Part shown: one piece after another, positions 16,983-25,340 of the stretch | How positions within the stretch are numbered: the first letter of the stretch is position 1 | How the letters are laid out: each line of letters begins with the position of its first letter | The notes under the pieces: generated by a model | Databases searched by the model: none | Seen by the model: the letters and a program-made list of their open reading frames with translations, nothing else | What the model was told of the DNA's origin: nothing | Source: Lysobacteraceae bacterium | Lineage (GTDB): Bacteria > Pseudomonadota > Gammaproteobacteria > Xanthomonadales > Xanthomonadaceae | Length of the DNA: 64,000 nucleotides | Reading direction: 5' to 3' | Assembly (NCBI GenBank): GCA_026005075.1 | Contig: BPKJ01000002.1 | Location: 62,001-126,000 of the forward strand | Program-made: the position numbers and the translations under genes

Positions 16983-17411
16983 TCAGCGCTCGTCCTGCGT
17001 TTCGCTCACAGAGGGTTGGTCTTCCTCGAGGAGCCCATCCGAGGATGCATCCGAGTCTTCATCCTCGGAATCAGGCTGCGGCATGTACTGGCAGACCACG
17101 CCGCCGTTGGTGATGGCCACGCTGTAGCGCAGGTCGCAGTTGCTGGCAGCAAAATACAGAGGCAACTGCTCGTTGCCCCAGCGCATGGGTAGGAAAGCGA
17201 CTTTCTGTCCGGGGACGCACAGGCTGCGCAGGAGGTCTCCATCCAGCGTAGTGATCACACACAGCGCATGGGGATTGGTCGCGACCGCGCCGTCGCTGGC
17301 GGCAGGTGTGGCTGGCGCATCTGCCGTCGGGGTTTGGGCGGTGCGCTGGCAGCCGGTCAGCAGCGTCAGGAGTCCGAAAACCATCATGGACGTACGCAGC
17401 GGTGGATGCAT
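16983..17411 (-). CDS. Lipoprotein with acidic tail, unknown function
   Basis: A 142-residue protein with a signal peptide ending in a lipobox (LLTLLTGCQ, Cys21), then an Ala/Thr/Pro linker. A compact domain follows with three further cysteines (HALCVITTLDGD, LRSLCVPGQK, SNCDLRYSV), and then a strongly acidic Ser/Asp/Glu tail of about 30 residues. The ATG at 17411 has a GGAG site. It converges with the CARF nuclease gene with only 5 bp between stops. Its upstream 226 bp is locally AT-rich, with a TAATAT hexamer about 65 bp before the start that may be its -10 box. The family was not recognised. Confidence 0.7.
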   Translation of the reverse strand: MHPPLRTSMMVFGLLTLLTGCQRTAQTPTADAPATPAASDGAVATNPHALCVITTLDGDLLRSLCVPGQKVAFLPMRWGNEQLPLYFAASNCDLRYSVAITNGGVVCQYMPQPDSEDEDSDASSDGLLEEDQPSVSETQDER

Positions 17412-17637
17412 GGGTGAGCGTCTCCAAACGGGGGCATGCCGCCTGGGCCGAGGGGCGCGAGCGGGCCAGGCGCAAATATTACCTGCGCTGGCGGTGCAGA
17501 TCCTCAATGTCATCGTTTTTTCGCTAGGTCTTGAGTCCGGCCGAATCAGGATTGGCGTTTTTGCTGGGATTGCGCGAGACACCTTGCCGACCTGCCCAGG
17601 AGCGCTCGAGGGGCGTTGGAAAACGAACGGCCCGCCC

Positions 17638-17877
17638 TCAACGCTTGCGGTCCCACCCCGCGCCGGCGAGGCCGGCGGCGAGGGTGAGCAGGCTGATGGC
17701 GAGTCCGCGTGTCCAGCGCGTGATGCTGCGTTGCTGCGCGAGGAGAAGGTCGACGGGCGCGTCCTGGTAGGGCAGCCCTACCGAGGCGAGCATCAGCAAG
17801 CAGACCGCCGTGCCGGCGGCGCCGGCGGCGATGATCGTGCCCCATATCCACTTCCGGCGTGCGGCGTGCCGAGCCAA
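17638..17877 (-). CDS. Small two-helix membrane protein
   Basis: A 79-residue protein with two hydrophobic helices (about 11-32 and 57-73), a basic N-terminus (MARHAARRKW) and a basic C-terminus (DRKR), so both ends are predicted to be cytoplasmic. No family was recognised. The composition is coherent for a membrane protein and the frame is free of stops, but the support is only compositional. Confidence 0.45.
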   Translation of the reverse strand: MARHAARRKWIWGTIIAAGAAGTAVCLLMLASVGLPYQDAPVDLLLAQQRSITRWTRGLAISLLTLAAGLAGAGWDRKR

Positions 17878-17967
17878 CGGACCTCTCCTCGCGGGTTACC
17901 CTTGCCCCGCAAGGATGACAGCGCAGGGGCCTCGTGGCCACGTTCGCCGGCGTTCTGAGGAAAACGA

Positions 17968-18357
17968 ATGATGCGGACCGTGGGTTGCTTTTTTCTGAGC
18001 TTTTATCTGCTGCTGATGGCAGCGGCTGCGGTGGCTCTGGCTTGGGGAGGCGAGGCCGCGCGTCGCCCTCTCGGCTGGATCGGCGCCGCATTGCTGCTCG
18101 GTGGGCTGCTCGCGGTGCTGGCCGGGCTTGCTACGGCCGCCTTTGCGATGGGACTGGGTCGCGGTCGGGGCAGGGTGGGCGCGCGGGCCGCCGTCGTGGC
18201 CGGCCTTTCCTGTGCGCTTGCCGTGCCCGGGCTGTACGCCTTGCTGGACCTGTTTCGCGGTCACGACGACCTCGGCGTCGCGCTGGGCACCTGCGCCCTC
18301 GCCTGGGCGATGGGTGCCGTGGCCGGCGCCCGCGCGCGCAGGCGCGGCAGGGACTGA
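17968..18357 (+). CDS. Small four-helix membrane protein
   Basis: A 129-residue protein with about four predicted transmembrane helices (roughly 5-27, 36-62, 73-95 and 102-122) and a positively charged C-terminus (RARRRGRD). It converges with the RCC1-like gene 13 bp downstream. No family was recognised. A GGAAAACGA stretch before the ATG could be a weak ribosome binding site. Confidence 0.5.
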   Translation: MMRTVGCFFLSFYLLLMAAAAVALAWGGEAARRPLGWIGAALLLGGLLAVLAGLATAAFAMGLGRGRGRVGARAAVVAGLSCALAVPGLYALLDLFRGHDDLGVALGTCALAWAMGAVAGARARRRGRD

Positions 18358-18370
18358 TCCCCTGCGCGGA

Positions 18371-20569
18371 TCAGGGTTGCGGATCCTCGAAGCCATCGCG
18401 GAACAGCCGCGGGTCGAGGTGGACCTTGCTGGGGGTGAGGTGGCGCAGCGCGCGCCCGCTCCCGAGCTGGCCGTAGCGGTCGTCGCCCCAGCACCAGGCC
18501 TTGCCGGCGGTGTCGACCGCGCAGGTATGACCGATGCTCGCGCTGATGGCGACGATCGGTGCGGGGATTCCGGTGACCTGCACCGGCCTGGAGCGGGACG
18601 TGGTGGTGCCGTCACCGAGCTGGCCGTACGCGTTGTCGCCCCAGCAGCGTGCCTGGCCGTCGGCAAGCACGGCGCACTGGTGGAGATGGCCACTCCCGAC
18701 CATGAGCACGGTGCCGTCCAGGCCCTCGACGGCTTGCGGTGTGCGACGGTCGCTCTCGGAGCCATCGCCGAGCTGGCCGGAGCCGTTGTAGCCCCAGCAG
18801 AACATGCCGCCGTCCCGCAGGCTGCATGCATGAAAGCCGCCGAGGCCAAGCCCCTGCAGCACGCCGGTGTCGGTGGCCGGTTCGGGGACGAGCACGCGGT
18901 AGTCGGGGTTGCCCTGGCTGGACTGGCCGTAGCGGTTGGCGCCCCAGCAGCGGCCGGTGCCGGCATCGTCCAGGGCGCAGCTGTAGCCGAGCCCCGCGAA
19001 GACCCTGGTCATGCCTGACCCAAGGCCCTGAACCGGAGTGGGCAGCGTGCGGGAGTCGGTGGTGCCGTCGCCGACGCCGCCGAAATAGTTGTCGCCCCAG
19101 CACAGCGCGCCCCCGTTCATGAGCACCGCACAGGTGTGCGCATCGCCCACGGCAAGACTGCGCACCGGGGCGAGGCCGTTCACGGTGGTGGGGGCATCGC
19201 GTGGCTGGGTGTCGCCGAGGCCAAGCTGGCCGCGCGTGTTGCTCCCCCAGCACTGGACGGCGCCGTCCGCGAGGCGGGCACAGGTGTGAGCGCCGCCGGC
19301 GCCCACCTCGATCACGGGCCCGGCAAGTCCCGGCACCGGGAGCGCAAGGGCCCGGTCCTCGGTGCTGCCGTCGCCGAGCTGGTGGAATCGGTTGCTGCCC
19401 CAGCACAGCAGGGTGCCGGACTGCGCCAGTGCGCAGGTGTGCTCGGTGCCGGTGCGGATCGCGACCAGATGGTGCCCTGCGGTATCCACGGCGATCGGTG
19501 CCGGGTGCCACGCCGGATCGCCGTCCCCGCCCTGGCCGAGGTGGTTGTCGCCCCAGCAGTGCATCGTGCCGGTGGAGGTGGCGGCACAGGTGTGGTAGAG
19601 GCCGGTGGCGACGGCGACGATGTCGTCGCCAAGGCCTGCTGGTCGGGTCGGCGTGTAGGCACGCTGGGTGGTGCCGTCGCCGATCTGCCCGTGGAGGTTG
19701 AGCCCCCAGCAGCGCAGGGTCCCGCCTTGGGCGATCACGCAGGTGTGGTGGTTCCCCCCGTCCAGCTGCGCCACCGCGGAGGGAAGTCCGCTCACCAGGG
19801 TCGGCCTCGGCGGGTGCCCTTGCCCCCAGCAGTAGACGTTCCCGCTGGCGTCGATGGCGCAACTGAATCCAGCACCGGCATGGATCGAGACCACGTTCGC
19901 CAGGCCCTGGACCGACACCGGTGTGGCGCTGGACGTGGTGCTGCCATCGCCGAGCTGGCCGTAGCCGTTCCAGCCCCAGCAGTAGACGCCGGAATCGGTC
20001 CTTGCGCAGCTGTGTTCGTCGCCCAGCGCCAGGTCGCGCACCGGACCGCCCAGGCCGCTCACGGCGACGGCCGTGGTGCGGCGGCTCATCGTGCCATCGC
20101 CGAGCTGGCCGGAGTCGTTGCGTCCCCAGCAGTACAGGGCTCCGGCGCCGTCGACGGCGCAGCTGTGGGCGCCGCCGGTCGCGATCCGGGTCGGTCCGGA
20201 CGGCAGGCCCTGCACGGTCACGGGCAGGGCACGGTCGCTGGTGCTGCCATCGCCAAGCTGGCCTTGATGGTTGCGGCCCCAGCAGCGCGCTTCGCCGTCT
20301 CGGGTGAGCGCACAGGCGTGCGCGCCGTGCGTGTCCAGCGCGATCGCGCCCTGTCCGAGTCCTGGCACGGCGCGCGGTTCGGCGTGGCGTTGCCGGGTGC
20401 CGTCACCCAGCTGTCCGTAGAAGTTGTCGCCCCAGCAGCGCACCGTGCCGCTCTCCTCGAGCGCGCAGGTGTGGTGGTGTCCTGCCGCAAGGCTGCGGAT
20501 CGGAGACGCGAGGGCGAGCCCGGGCAGGCTGAGAAGGACGAGAACGATCGGCAGTCGGATGGCAGACAT
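18371..20569 (-). CDS. Secreted RCC1-like repeat protein, 14 repeats
   Basis: A protein of 732 residues with a signal peptide (MSAIRLPIVLVLLSLPGLALA) and fourteen tandem repeats of about 50 residues. Each repeat follows the pattern HxCAxxxxGxxxCWGxNxxGQLGDGT. Fourteen blades would make two seven-bladed RCC1-type beta-propellers. Almost every repeat has a Cys pair about ten residues apart, suggesting one disulfide per blade and an extracytoplasmic location. The C-terminus reads LFRDGFEDPQP, a short motif seen on secreted proteins in this group. The ATG at 20569 starts the signal peptide. Function is unknown. RCC1 folds bind proteins or surfaces, and the guanine-exchange role of eukaryotic RCC1 should not be assumed. 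Confidence 0.85.
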   Translation of the reverse strand: MSAIRLPIVLVLLSLPGLALASPIRSLAAGHHHTCALEESGTVRCWGDNFYGQLGDGTRQRHAEPRAVPGLGQGAIALDTHGAHACALTRDGEARCWGRNHQGQLGDGSTSDRALPVTVQGLPSGPTRIATGGAHSCAVDGAGALYCWGRNDSGQLGDGTMSRRTTAVAVSGLGGPVRDLALGDEHSCARTDSGVYCWGWNGYGQLGDGSTTSSATPVSVQGLANVVSIHAGAGFSCAIDASGNVYCWGQGHPPRPTLVSGLPSAVAQLDGGNHHTCVIAQGGTLRCWGLNLHGQIGDGTTQRAYTPTRPAGLGDDIVAVATGLYHTCAATSTGTMHCWGDNHLGQGGDGDPAWHPAPIAVDTAGHHLVAIRTGTEHTCALAQSGTLLCWGSNRFHQLGDGSTEDRALALPVPGLAGPVIEVGAGGAHTCARLADGAVQCWGSNTRGQLGLGDTQPRDAPTTVNGLAPVRSLAVGDAHTCAVLMNGGALCWGDNYFGGVGDGTTDSRTLPTPVQGLGSGMTRVFAGLGYSCALDDAGTGRCWGANRYGQSSQGNPDYRVLVPEPATDTGVLQGLGLGGFHACSLRDGGMFCWGYNGSGQLGDGSESDRRTPQAVEGLDGTVLMVGSGHLHQCAVLADGQARCWGDNAYGQLGDGTTTSRSRPVQVTGIPAPIVAISASIGHTCAVDTAGKAWCWGDDRYGQLGSGRALRHLTPSKVHLDPRLFRDGFEDPQP

Positions 20570-20756
20570 GGGCCTCGATGGATGCGGTGCAGTCGCGCGC
20601 AGGGTCGGTGATTCCGTTGGCCGATGGAACCGCATGCCTTGGCGTCTCCGATGGGCGCACGCGTGGGGGTGACCGGCGGTCGGGCGCAGCGCGGGCGGGA
20701 GGTCGTTGCGTGGTGGAACGAGATGCCGGGTCGCGAGGAATGGCCTTGCGCGGCCT

Positions 20757-21752
20757 TCAGTCGGCAGCGCGGCTGAGGTCGCGATCGCCGATCCAGCGTT
20801 CCAGCTGTTCGATCAGGTGCTTCGTCTCCGCATGCCGCCGGCCGATGCGCTGCACGTAGCCCCAGACCCGCGGCAGATCGGCGAGGTATCCGGGCTTGCC
20901 ATCGCGGTACCAGAGCCGGCAGAAGATGCCGAGCACCTTGATGTGGCGTTGCAGGCCCATGAGATCGAATGCGCGCAGGAACGCATCGCGTCCGGGCACG
21001 GCGATCCCCGCCGCATGCAGGGCGTTCCGGTAGTGCTCGGCCCAGGCTTCGACCTGCTCGTCCGGCCATTCCACGTAGCAGTCGCGAAGCAGCGAGACGA
21101 GGTCGTAGGTGAGCGGTCCGAGGACCGCGTCCTGGAAGTCGATCACCGCAAGGCGGTCGTCCTCCAGCACCATCAGGTTGCGCGAGTGGAAGTCGCGGTG
21201 CACGAAGCAGCGCGGTTGCGACAGTGCTGCGTCGAGCAGGGCGCGAAAGGCCGACTCGATGCGATCCCAGTCCTCGCAGGCAGGCGTGATGCCGAGGTGG
21301 CGCAGGAGGAACCACTGCGGCATCAGCTCCATCTCGGCGACGAGGCGGGATTCGTCGTAGGGCGGCAGGCCGCCGGCCTCGGTGCGCCGCTGCATGCACA
21401 GCAGCAGGTCCATGGCCTGACGGTAGCGGGCATCCACCCTCTCCGCGGTCAGCTCCGCACGCAGCAGCCGCTGGCCCAGGTCGGTCAGCAGCAGGAATCC
21501 GCGCGCCTCGTCCCGGGCCAGCACCTCCGGCGCCGGGATGTCGGCGCGGCGGAGGCGCTCGGCGACGTCGAGGAAGGGGCCGAGGTCCTCCTTGTCGGGC
21601 GGTGCGTCCATCACGATCCGCGAAGGCGTACAGCCGGTGGTGCGCCAGTAGCTGCGAAAACTCGCGTCGCTGGAGGCGGGCACGAGGCCGACCTCGGGCC
21701 GGCCGAGGGCGGCACGGGCGAAGGCGAGGCGCTGGGCCGCGCGCGCGCTCAT
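20757..21752 (-). CDS. amgK: N-acetylmuramate/N-acetylglucosamine anomeric kinase
   Basis: A kinase of 331 residues in the aminoglycoside-phosphotransferase fold that phosphorylates MurNAc at C1, the step before MurU. The catalytic loop is CFVHRDFHSRNLM, the metal-binding block is AVIDFQDAVLGPLTYDLVSLLRD, and the C-terminal FDLMGLQRHIKVLGIF is characteristic of AmgK. The ATG at 21752 overlaps the stop of the deacetylase-family gene by 4 bp (ATGA), so the two are cotranscribed. Its usual downstream partner murU is displaced. Confidence 0.86.
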   Translation of the reverse strand: MSARAAQRLAFARAALGRPEVGLVPASSDASFRSYWRTTGCTPSRIVMDAPPDKEDLGPFLDVAERLRRADIPAPEVLARDEARGFLLLTDLGQRLLRAELTAERVDARYRQAMDLLLCMQRRTEAGGLPPYDESRLVAEMELMPQWFLLRHLGITPACEDWDRIESAFRALLDAALSQPRCFVHRDFHSRNLMVLEDDRLAVIDFQDAVLGPLTYDLVSLLRDCYVEWPDEQVEAWAEHYRNALHAAGIAVPGRDAFLRAFDLMGLQRHIKVLGIFCRLWYRDGKPGYLADLPRVWGYVQRIGRRHAETKHLIEQLERWIGDRDLSRAAD

Positions 21753-22666
21753 GCGAGGGCCTCGACGTGGCTCACGCAGCACTGGCGCAGCGCGGTCAGG
21801 CTGTAGCCGCCCTCCAGTGCCGACACCAGCCGCCCGCCGCCGTGGCGCTGGGCGATGTCGACCAGTTCGCGGGTGAGCCACTGGTAATCGGTGGCCTCGA
21901 GGTCGAGTCCGGCCAGCGGGTCGAGGCGGTGGGCATCGAACCCGGCCGAGACCAGGATCAGCTCGGGGCGGAACGCGTCCAGCTCGGGCAGCAGTTGCGC
22001 GCGCCATGCCTCACGGAAGCTGCGGCTGTCGCAGCCGATCGGCAACGGCACGTTGTGGCAGCGGCCCCTGCCCCCGGTCTCGTCGGCAGCGCCGGTCCCG
22101 GGATAGAGCGGGGCCTGGTGCGAGGACAGGTAGAGCGTACCGGGCACGTTCCAGAGGATGTCCTGGGTGCCGTTGCCGTGATGGACGTCGAAATCGACCA
22201 CGGCAACCCGGGACAGGCCGTGCCGGTGGCGGGCCCACAGGGCGCCGATCGCCACCGAGTTGAACAGGCAGAAGCCCATGGCCTGGTCGTGGGTGGCGTG
22301 GTGGCCGGGGGGGCGTACCGCGCAGAAGGCGCGTTCGATCCCGCCCTGCACGACGGCGTCGACGGCGGCACACACGGCGCCCGCGGCACGCCGTGCGGCC
22401 TGCGCGGAATGGGGGCCCATCGCGGTGTCGGGGTCGAGCTGGCGATGCTGCTCGACCGGGTGGTCGAGCAGCGCGTGGAGCAGACGTTCGGAGTGTGCGA
22501 GCGCCAGCTGGCCCCGGTCGGCGAGCGGGGCCTCGCACCACCGCGCCTTGGGGAAGGCCGCGCGCAGGGCCTCCAGCACGGCGCCCAGGCGGGCCGGGCA
22601 TTCCGGGTGGCCCGGCCCGGGGTCGTGTTCGAGACAGGCCGGGTGGGTGAACAGCACAGGGCTCAC
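21749..22666 (-). CDS. Histone deacetylase family protein (acetylpolyamine/acetyl-lysine type)
   Basis: A zinc hydrolase of 305 residues. Active-site blocks are RPPGHHA (the tandem His), VVDFDVHHGNGTQ (zinc Asp/His), SAGFDAHRLDPL and a closing LEGGYSL. Bacterial members deacetylate small substrates such as acetylpolyamines or proteins, and the real substrate here is unknown. The start is GTG at 22666 with AAGGGAGA upstream. It overlaps amgK by 4 bp. Confidence 0.88.
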   Translation of the reverse strand: MSPVLFTHPACLEHDPGPGHPECPARLGAVLEALRAAFPKARWCEAPLADRGQLALAHSERLLHALLDHPVEQHRQLDPDTAMGPHSAQAARRAAGAVCAAVDAVVQGGIERAFCAVRPPGHHATHDQAMGFCLFNSVAIGALWARHRHGLSRVAVVDFDVHHGNGTQDILWNVPGTLYLSSHQAPLYPGTGAADETGGRGRCHNVPLPIGCDSRSFREAWRAQLLPELDAFRPELILVSAGFDAHRLDPLAGLDLEATDYQWLTRELVDIAQRHGGGRLVSALEGGYSLTALRQCCVSHVEALA

Positions 22667-22814
22667 CGGCCCGTCTCCCTTGCCGGCAGGGTTGGGCTCA
22701 TGCGGGGATGGCGGGGCGTGTCATCGGCCCGTAGCATAGCCGACCGGATGCGGCCGGCAGGCATCCCTGCCGCCGGCAGGCGAGGCCATGCGCTGGAGCG
22801 GAGGACCGAGGGCG

Positions 22815-24035
22815 ATGCGCGCGGAGGCGGACGAGGACACCGGCGTGGCGGTGGTCGGCGGGGGGCTGGTGGGCTGCTCGCTGGCGCTCGCGCTGGCGCG
22901 CCGTGGTCAGCGCCCGGTGCTGATCGAGGCCACGCCGGAGGGGCCGGTTGCACCGCCCAGCTTCGACGAGCGCAACCTCGCGCTGGCACGCGCCAGCCTC
23001 GACGCGCTGGCGATGCTGGGCGTGCTCGAGGGTCTCGATCGCCCGCCCGAGCCGATCACGCAGATCCACGTCAGCCGTGCCGGTGACCTCGGGTCGGTGC
23101 GGCTCGATGCTGCCGAGCACGGTGTCGCCGCCTTTGGCGGCGTGGTCATGGCGCGCGACCTTGGCAAAGCCTTGTCGCGGGCCGTGTCGGCGGAGGCTGC
23201 GATCAGCCGCCGAAGCGGGACCGCGGTCACCGCCATCGAGCCGGTGGCGCAGGGCTGGCGCCTGCATCTGGCGACAACCAACGGCGATCGCTCCAGCCTT
23301 CGCTGCCGTCTGCTGGTCGCCGCCGACGGCAGCGACAGCCGGCTGCGCGGCTGGCTGGGCATCGACGAGGAGGTGCACGACTACGGGCAGCATCTGGTCG
23401 TGTGCAGCATCGAGGCCGCGGGAGCGCGCCGCGGGCAGGCCTGGGAACGCTTCAGCGCCACCGGTCCGGTGGCCCTGCTGCCGCGCAACGACGGCCGCTG
23501 GGGCGCGGTGTGCGGCGTCGCGACGGCGGAAGCGGGTGCGGTGATGGCCCTCGATGACGCCGCTTATGCCGAGTACCTGCAGTCGCGCTTCGGATGGCGG
23601 GCCGGTCGGCTGTCGCGGCCGGGGCGGCGGGTGGCCTATCCGCTGCGGCTGCGGGTGGCGCGGCGTGTGCATGCCGAGCGCGCGGTGCTGGTGGGCAACG
23701 CGGCGCAGACCCTGCATCCGGTGGGCGCGCAGGGCTTCAACCTCGGGCTGCGCGACGCACTCGGACTGGCCGAGGCGGTGGCCGGCGCCGAGGACCCCGG
23801 TGTTCCGCAGCGCCTGGCCGCCTACCTGCGCAGCCGCGAGGAGGATCGACGGCGGACCCTTGCGTTCAGTGACGGACTGGCGCGCCTGACCGCCAGCGAG
23901 AACGTGGCGGCCCGTGCGCTGCGCTCGCTTGGACTGCTTGCACTGGGGGTCAGTCGCCGTGCCCGCGCGCCGCTGGTGCATGCCGCCATGGGCTTGACCG
24001 GCATGCCCGAGGCCTGGCGCGGGGAGGCATCGTGA
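22815..24035 (+). CDS. ubiH: UbiH-type FAD-dependent ubiquinone hydroxylase
   Basis: A flavoprotein monooxygenase of 406 residues in ubiquinone synthesis (hydroxylation of 2-octaprenyl-6-methoxyphenol). The N-terminal dinucleotide motif is VAVVGGGLVGCSLALA. The middle DG motif is LLVAADGSDSRLR. The FAD-ribityl block is AVLVGNAAQTLHPVGAQGFNLGLRD. The start at 22815 follows GAGGGCG, and an ATG at 22788 would add nine residues. Its stop overlaps the start of the next hydroxylase gene (ATGA or GTGA type), the usual ubiH-ubiI arrangement. Confidence 0.86.
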   Translation: MRAEADEDTGVAVVGGGLVGCSLALALARRGQRPVLIEATPEGPVAPPSFDERNLALARASLDALAMLGVLEGLDRPPEPITQIHVSRAGDLGSVRLDAAEHGVAAFGGVVMARDLGKALSRAVSAEAAISRRSGTAVTAIEPVAQGWRLHLATTNGDRSSLRCRLLVAADGSDSRLRGWLGIDEEVHDYGQHLVVCSIEAAGARRGQAWERFSATGPVALLPRNDGRWGAVCGVATAEAGAVMALDDAAYAEYLQSRFGWRAGRLSRPGRRVAYPLRLRVARRVHAERAVLVGNAAQTLHPVGAQGFNLGLRDALGLAEAVAGAEDPGVPQRLAAYLRSREEDRRRTLAFSDGLARLTASENVAARALRSLGLLALGVSRRARAPLVHAAMGLTGMPEAWRGEAS

Positions 24036-25212
24036 GCCGGCGTGCCGCCTTCGATGCCATGGTCGTCGGTGGCGGCATGGTCGGCGCCACGGCCGCCCTC
24101 GCCCTCGCCGAGGAAGGGCTGGACGTGGCCCTCGCCGAGCCCCGCCCGCCGCCGGCCTGGGCCGGGCCGCGTTCGGACCTGAGGGTGGTGGCGCTGGCCG
24201 AGGACGCGATGGGCCTGCTGCGGGAGCTCGCGGTCTGGCCGGAGGTCGTCGCCCACGCCTGTGCCTACACCGGCATGGAGGTGTGGGATGCCGGCAGCGA
24301 GCACCGTCTGCGCTTCTCGGCGGCCGAGGAGGGCAGGCCGACCTTGGGGGCCATCGTCGAGAACGCGCTGCTGGTGGACCGCCTGTGGAGCCGCCTGCGC
24401 GCGCACCCACGGGTCAGCCTGCTGGAGGGCTTCGCGCTCGAGCGGCTCGATCCGCCCGCGGCGGATGCCGATGCGGTCAAGGTCACCGCCGCCGACGGCA
24501 CCTCGGTTCGAACCCGGCTGCTGGTGGCGGCCGATGGCGCGGCCTCGCCCACGCGTGCGCGGCTCGGGGTCGAGGTGGACCGGAACGACTACGGCCAGTC
24601 CGGACTGGTGGCCTTCGTGGACACCGAGCTTCCCCATGCGCGGTCCTGCTACCAGCGCTTCCTGCCGAGCGGACCTCTGGCCTTCCTGCCTCTGCGTGAC
24701 GGAGGTTGCTCCATCGTCTGGACCCTGCCGCGCGAGGAGGCGGCAAGGCTCGCCGACCTGCCTCCGCCCGCCTTCGAGGACGCGCTGGAGCGTGCCTTCG
24801 CCAGCCGCCTCGGAGCGGTGCGTCTGGCCTCCCCGCGAAGGGCGTTCCCGCTCGCCCGCCAGCTGGCGCGGCGCCCTGCCGTGGGACGTGCAGCTGCTGG
24901 TGGGCGACGCTGCCCACGTCGTCCACCCGCTGGCCGGGCAGGGCGTCAACCTCGGCCTGCGCGACGTGCGCGCGCTGCGCGAGCACGTGCGCCGCCATGC
25001 CGACGATCCCGGTCGCCCGCAGCGTCTGGCCCGGCTCGGCGCGCGTGCTGCGCAGCCGGAATACGCTGGCCGCCTACGCCTTCGAGGCGATCCTGCGCGG
25101 ATTCGCCAACGACGCCCTGCTCCCGACCCTGCTGCGTGGGCCGCTGCTCGGTGCGGCGCAGCATGTCCCGGGCCTGAAGTCCCTGCTCTGGGCGCGCGCG
25201 GCAGGGATTTGA
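24032..25212 (+). pseudogene. UbiI/VisC-type FAD hydroxylase, broken by two frameshifts
   Basis: The gene starts well (AMVVGGGMVGATAALALAE; LLVAADGAASPTRARLG) but needs three frames to read through. Near 24855-24885 the reading must shift to reach DVQLLVGDAAHVVHPLAGQGVNLG, the FAD-binding block. Near 25025-25050 it must shift again to reach RNTLAAYAFEAILRGF and the C-terminus ending at 25212. Each shift equals one extra base or two lost. As written, translation gives a scrambled Arg/Ala-rich tail. This is either a young pseudogene or sequence error at two GC-rich spots. UbiI hydroxylates C5 of the ubiquinone ring. Confidence 0.75.
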
Positions 25213-25340
25213 TCCCGGCTTTCCGGCTCCGTCGCCGCGGCACTTGGGGTGCAGGCAGGATGGACCACGGTGCGCACCTTTGACGAGAAGATCGCACTCG
25301 GTTTTATGCTCGCACGAAGCGCGGATGGATGTGCGCGGAC

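Larger units (their letters stand above)
8441..20756. other. Candidate inserted segment between murU and amgK
   Basis: The 12.3 kb between murU and amgK holds the Cmr operon, the CARF nuclease, a lipoprotein, two small membrane proteins and an RCC1-like protein, none linked to cell-wall recycling. The flanking genes keep the orientation and order they have when adjacent in relatives, which suggests insertion rather than rearrangement. The cmr genes appear to use more TTG and GGT codons than the flanks, consistent with transfer. No integrase, transposase or flanking direct repeat was found, so the edges are not defined. The RCC1 and membrane genes may have arrived separately. Confidence 0.4.

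Noticed and set aside
18371-20569. Periodic DNA repeats resembling a CRISPR array or satellite
   Set aside because: The period of about 150 bp is that of the RCC1 protein repeats, the frame is open throughout, and the repeats differ in sequence.
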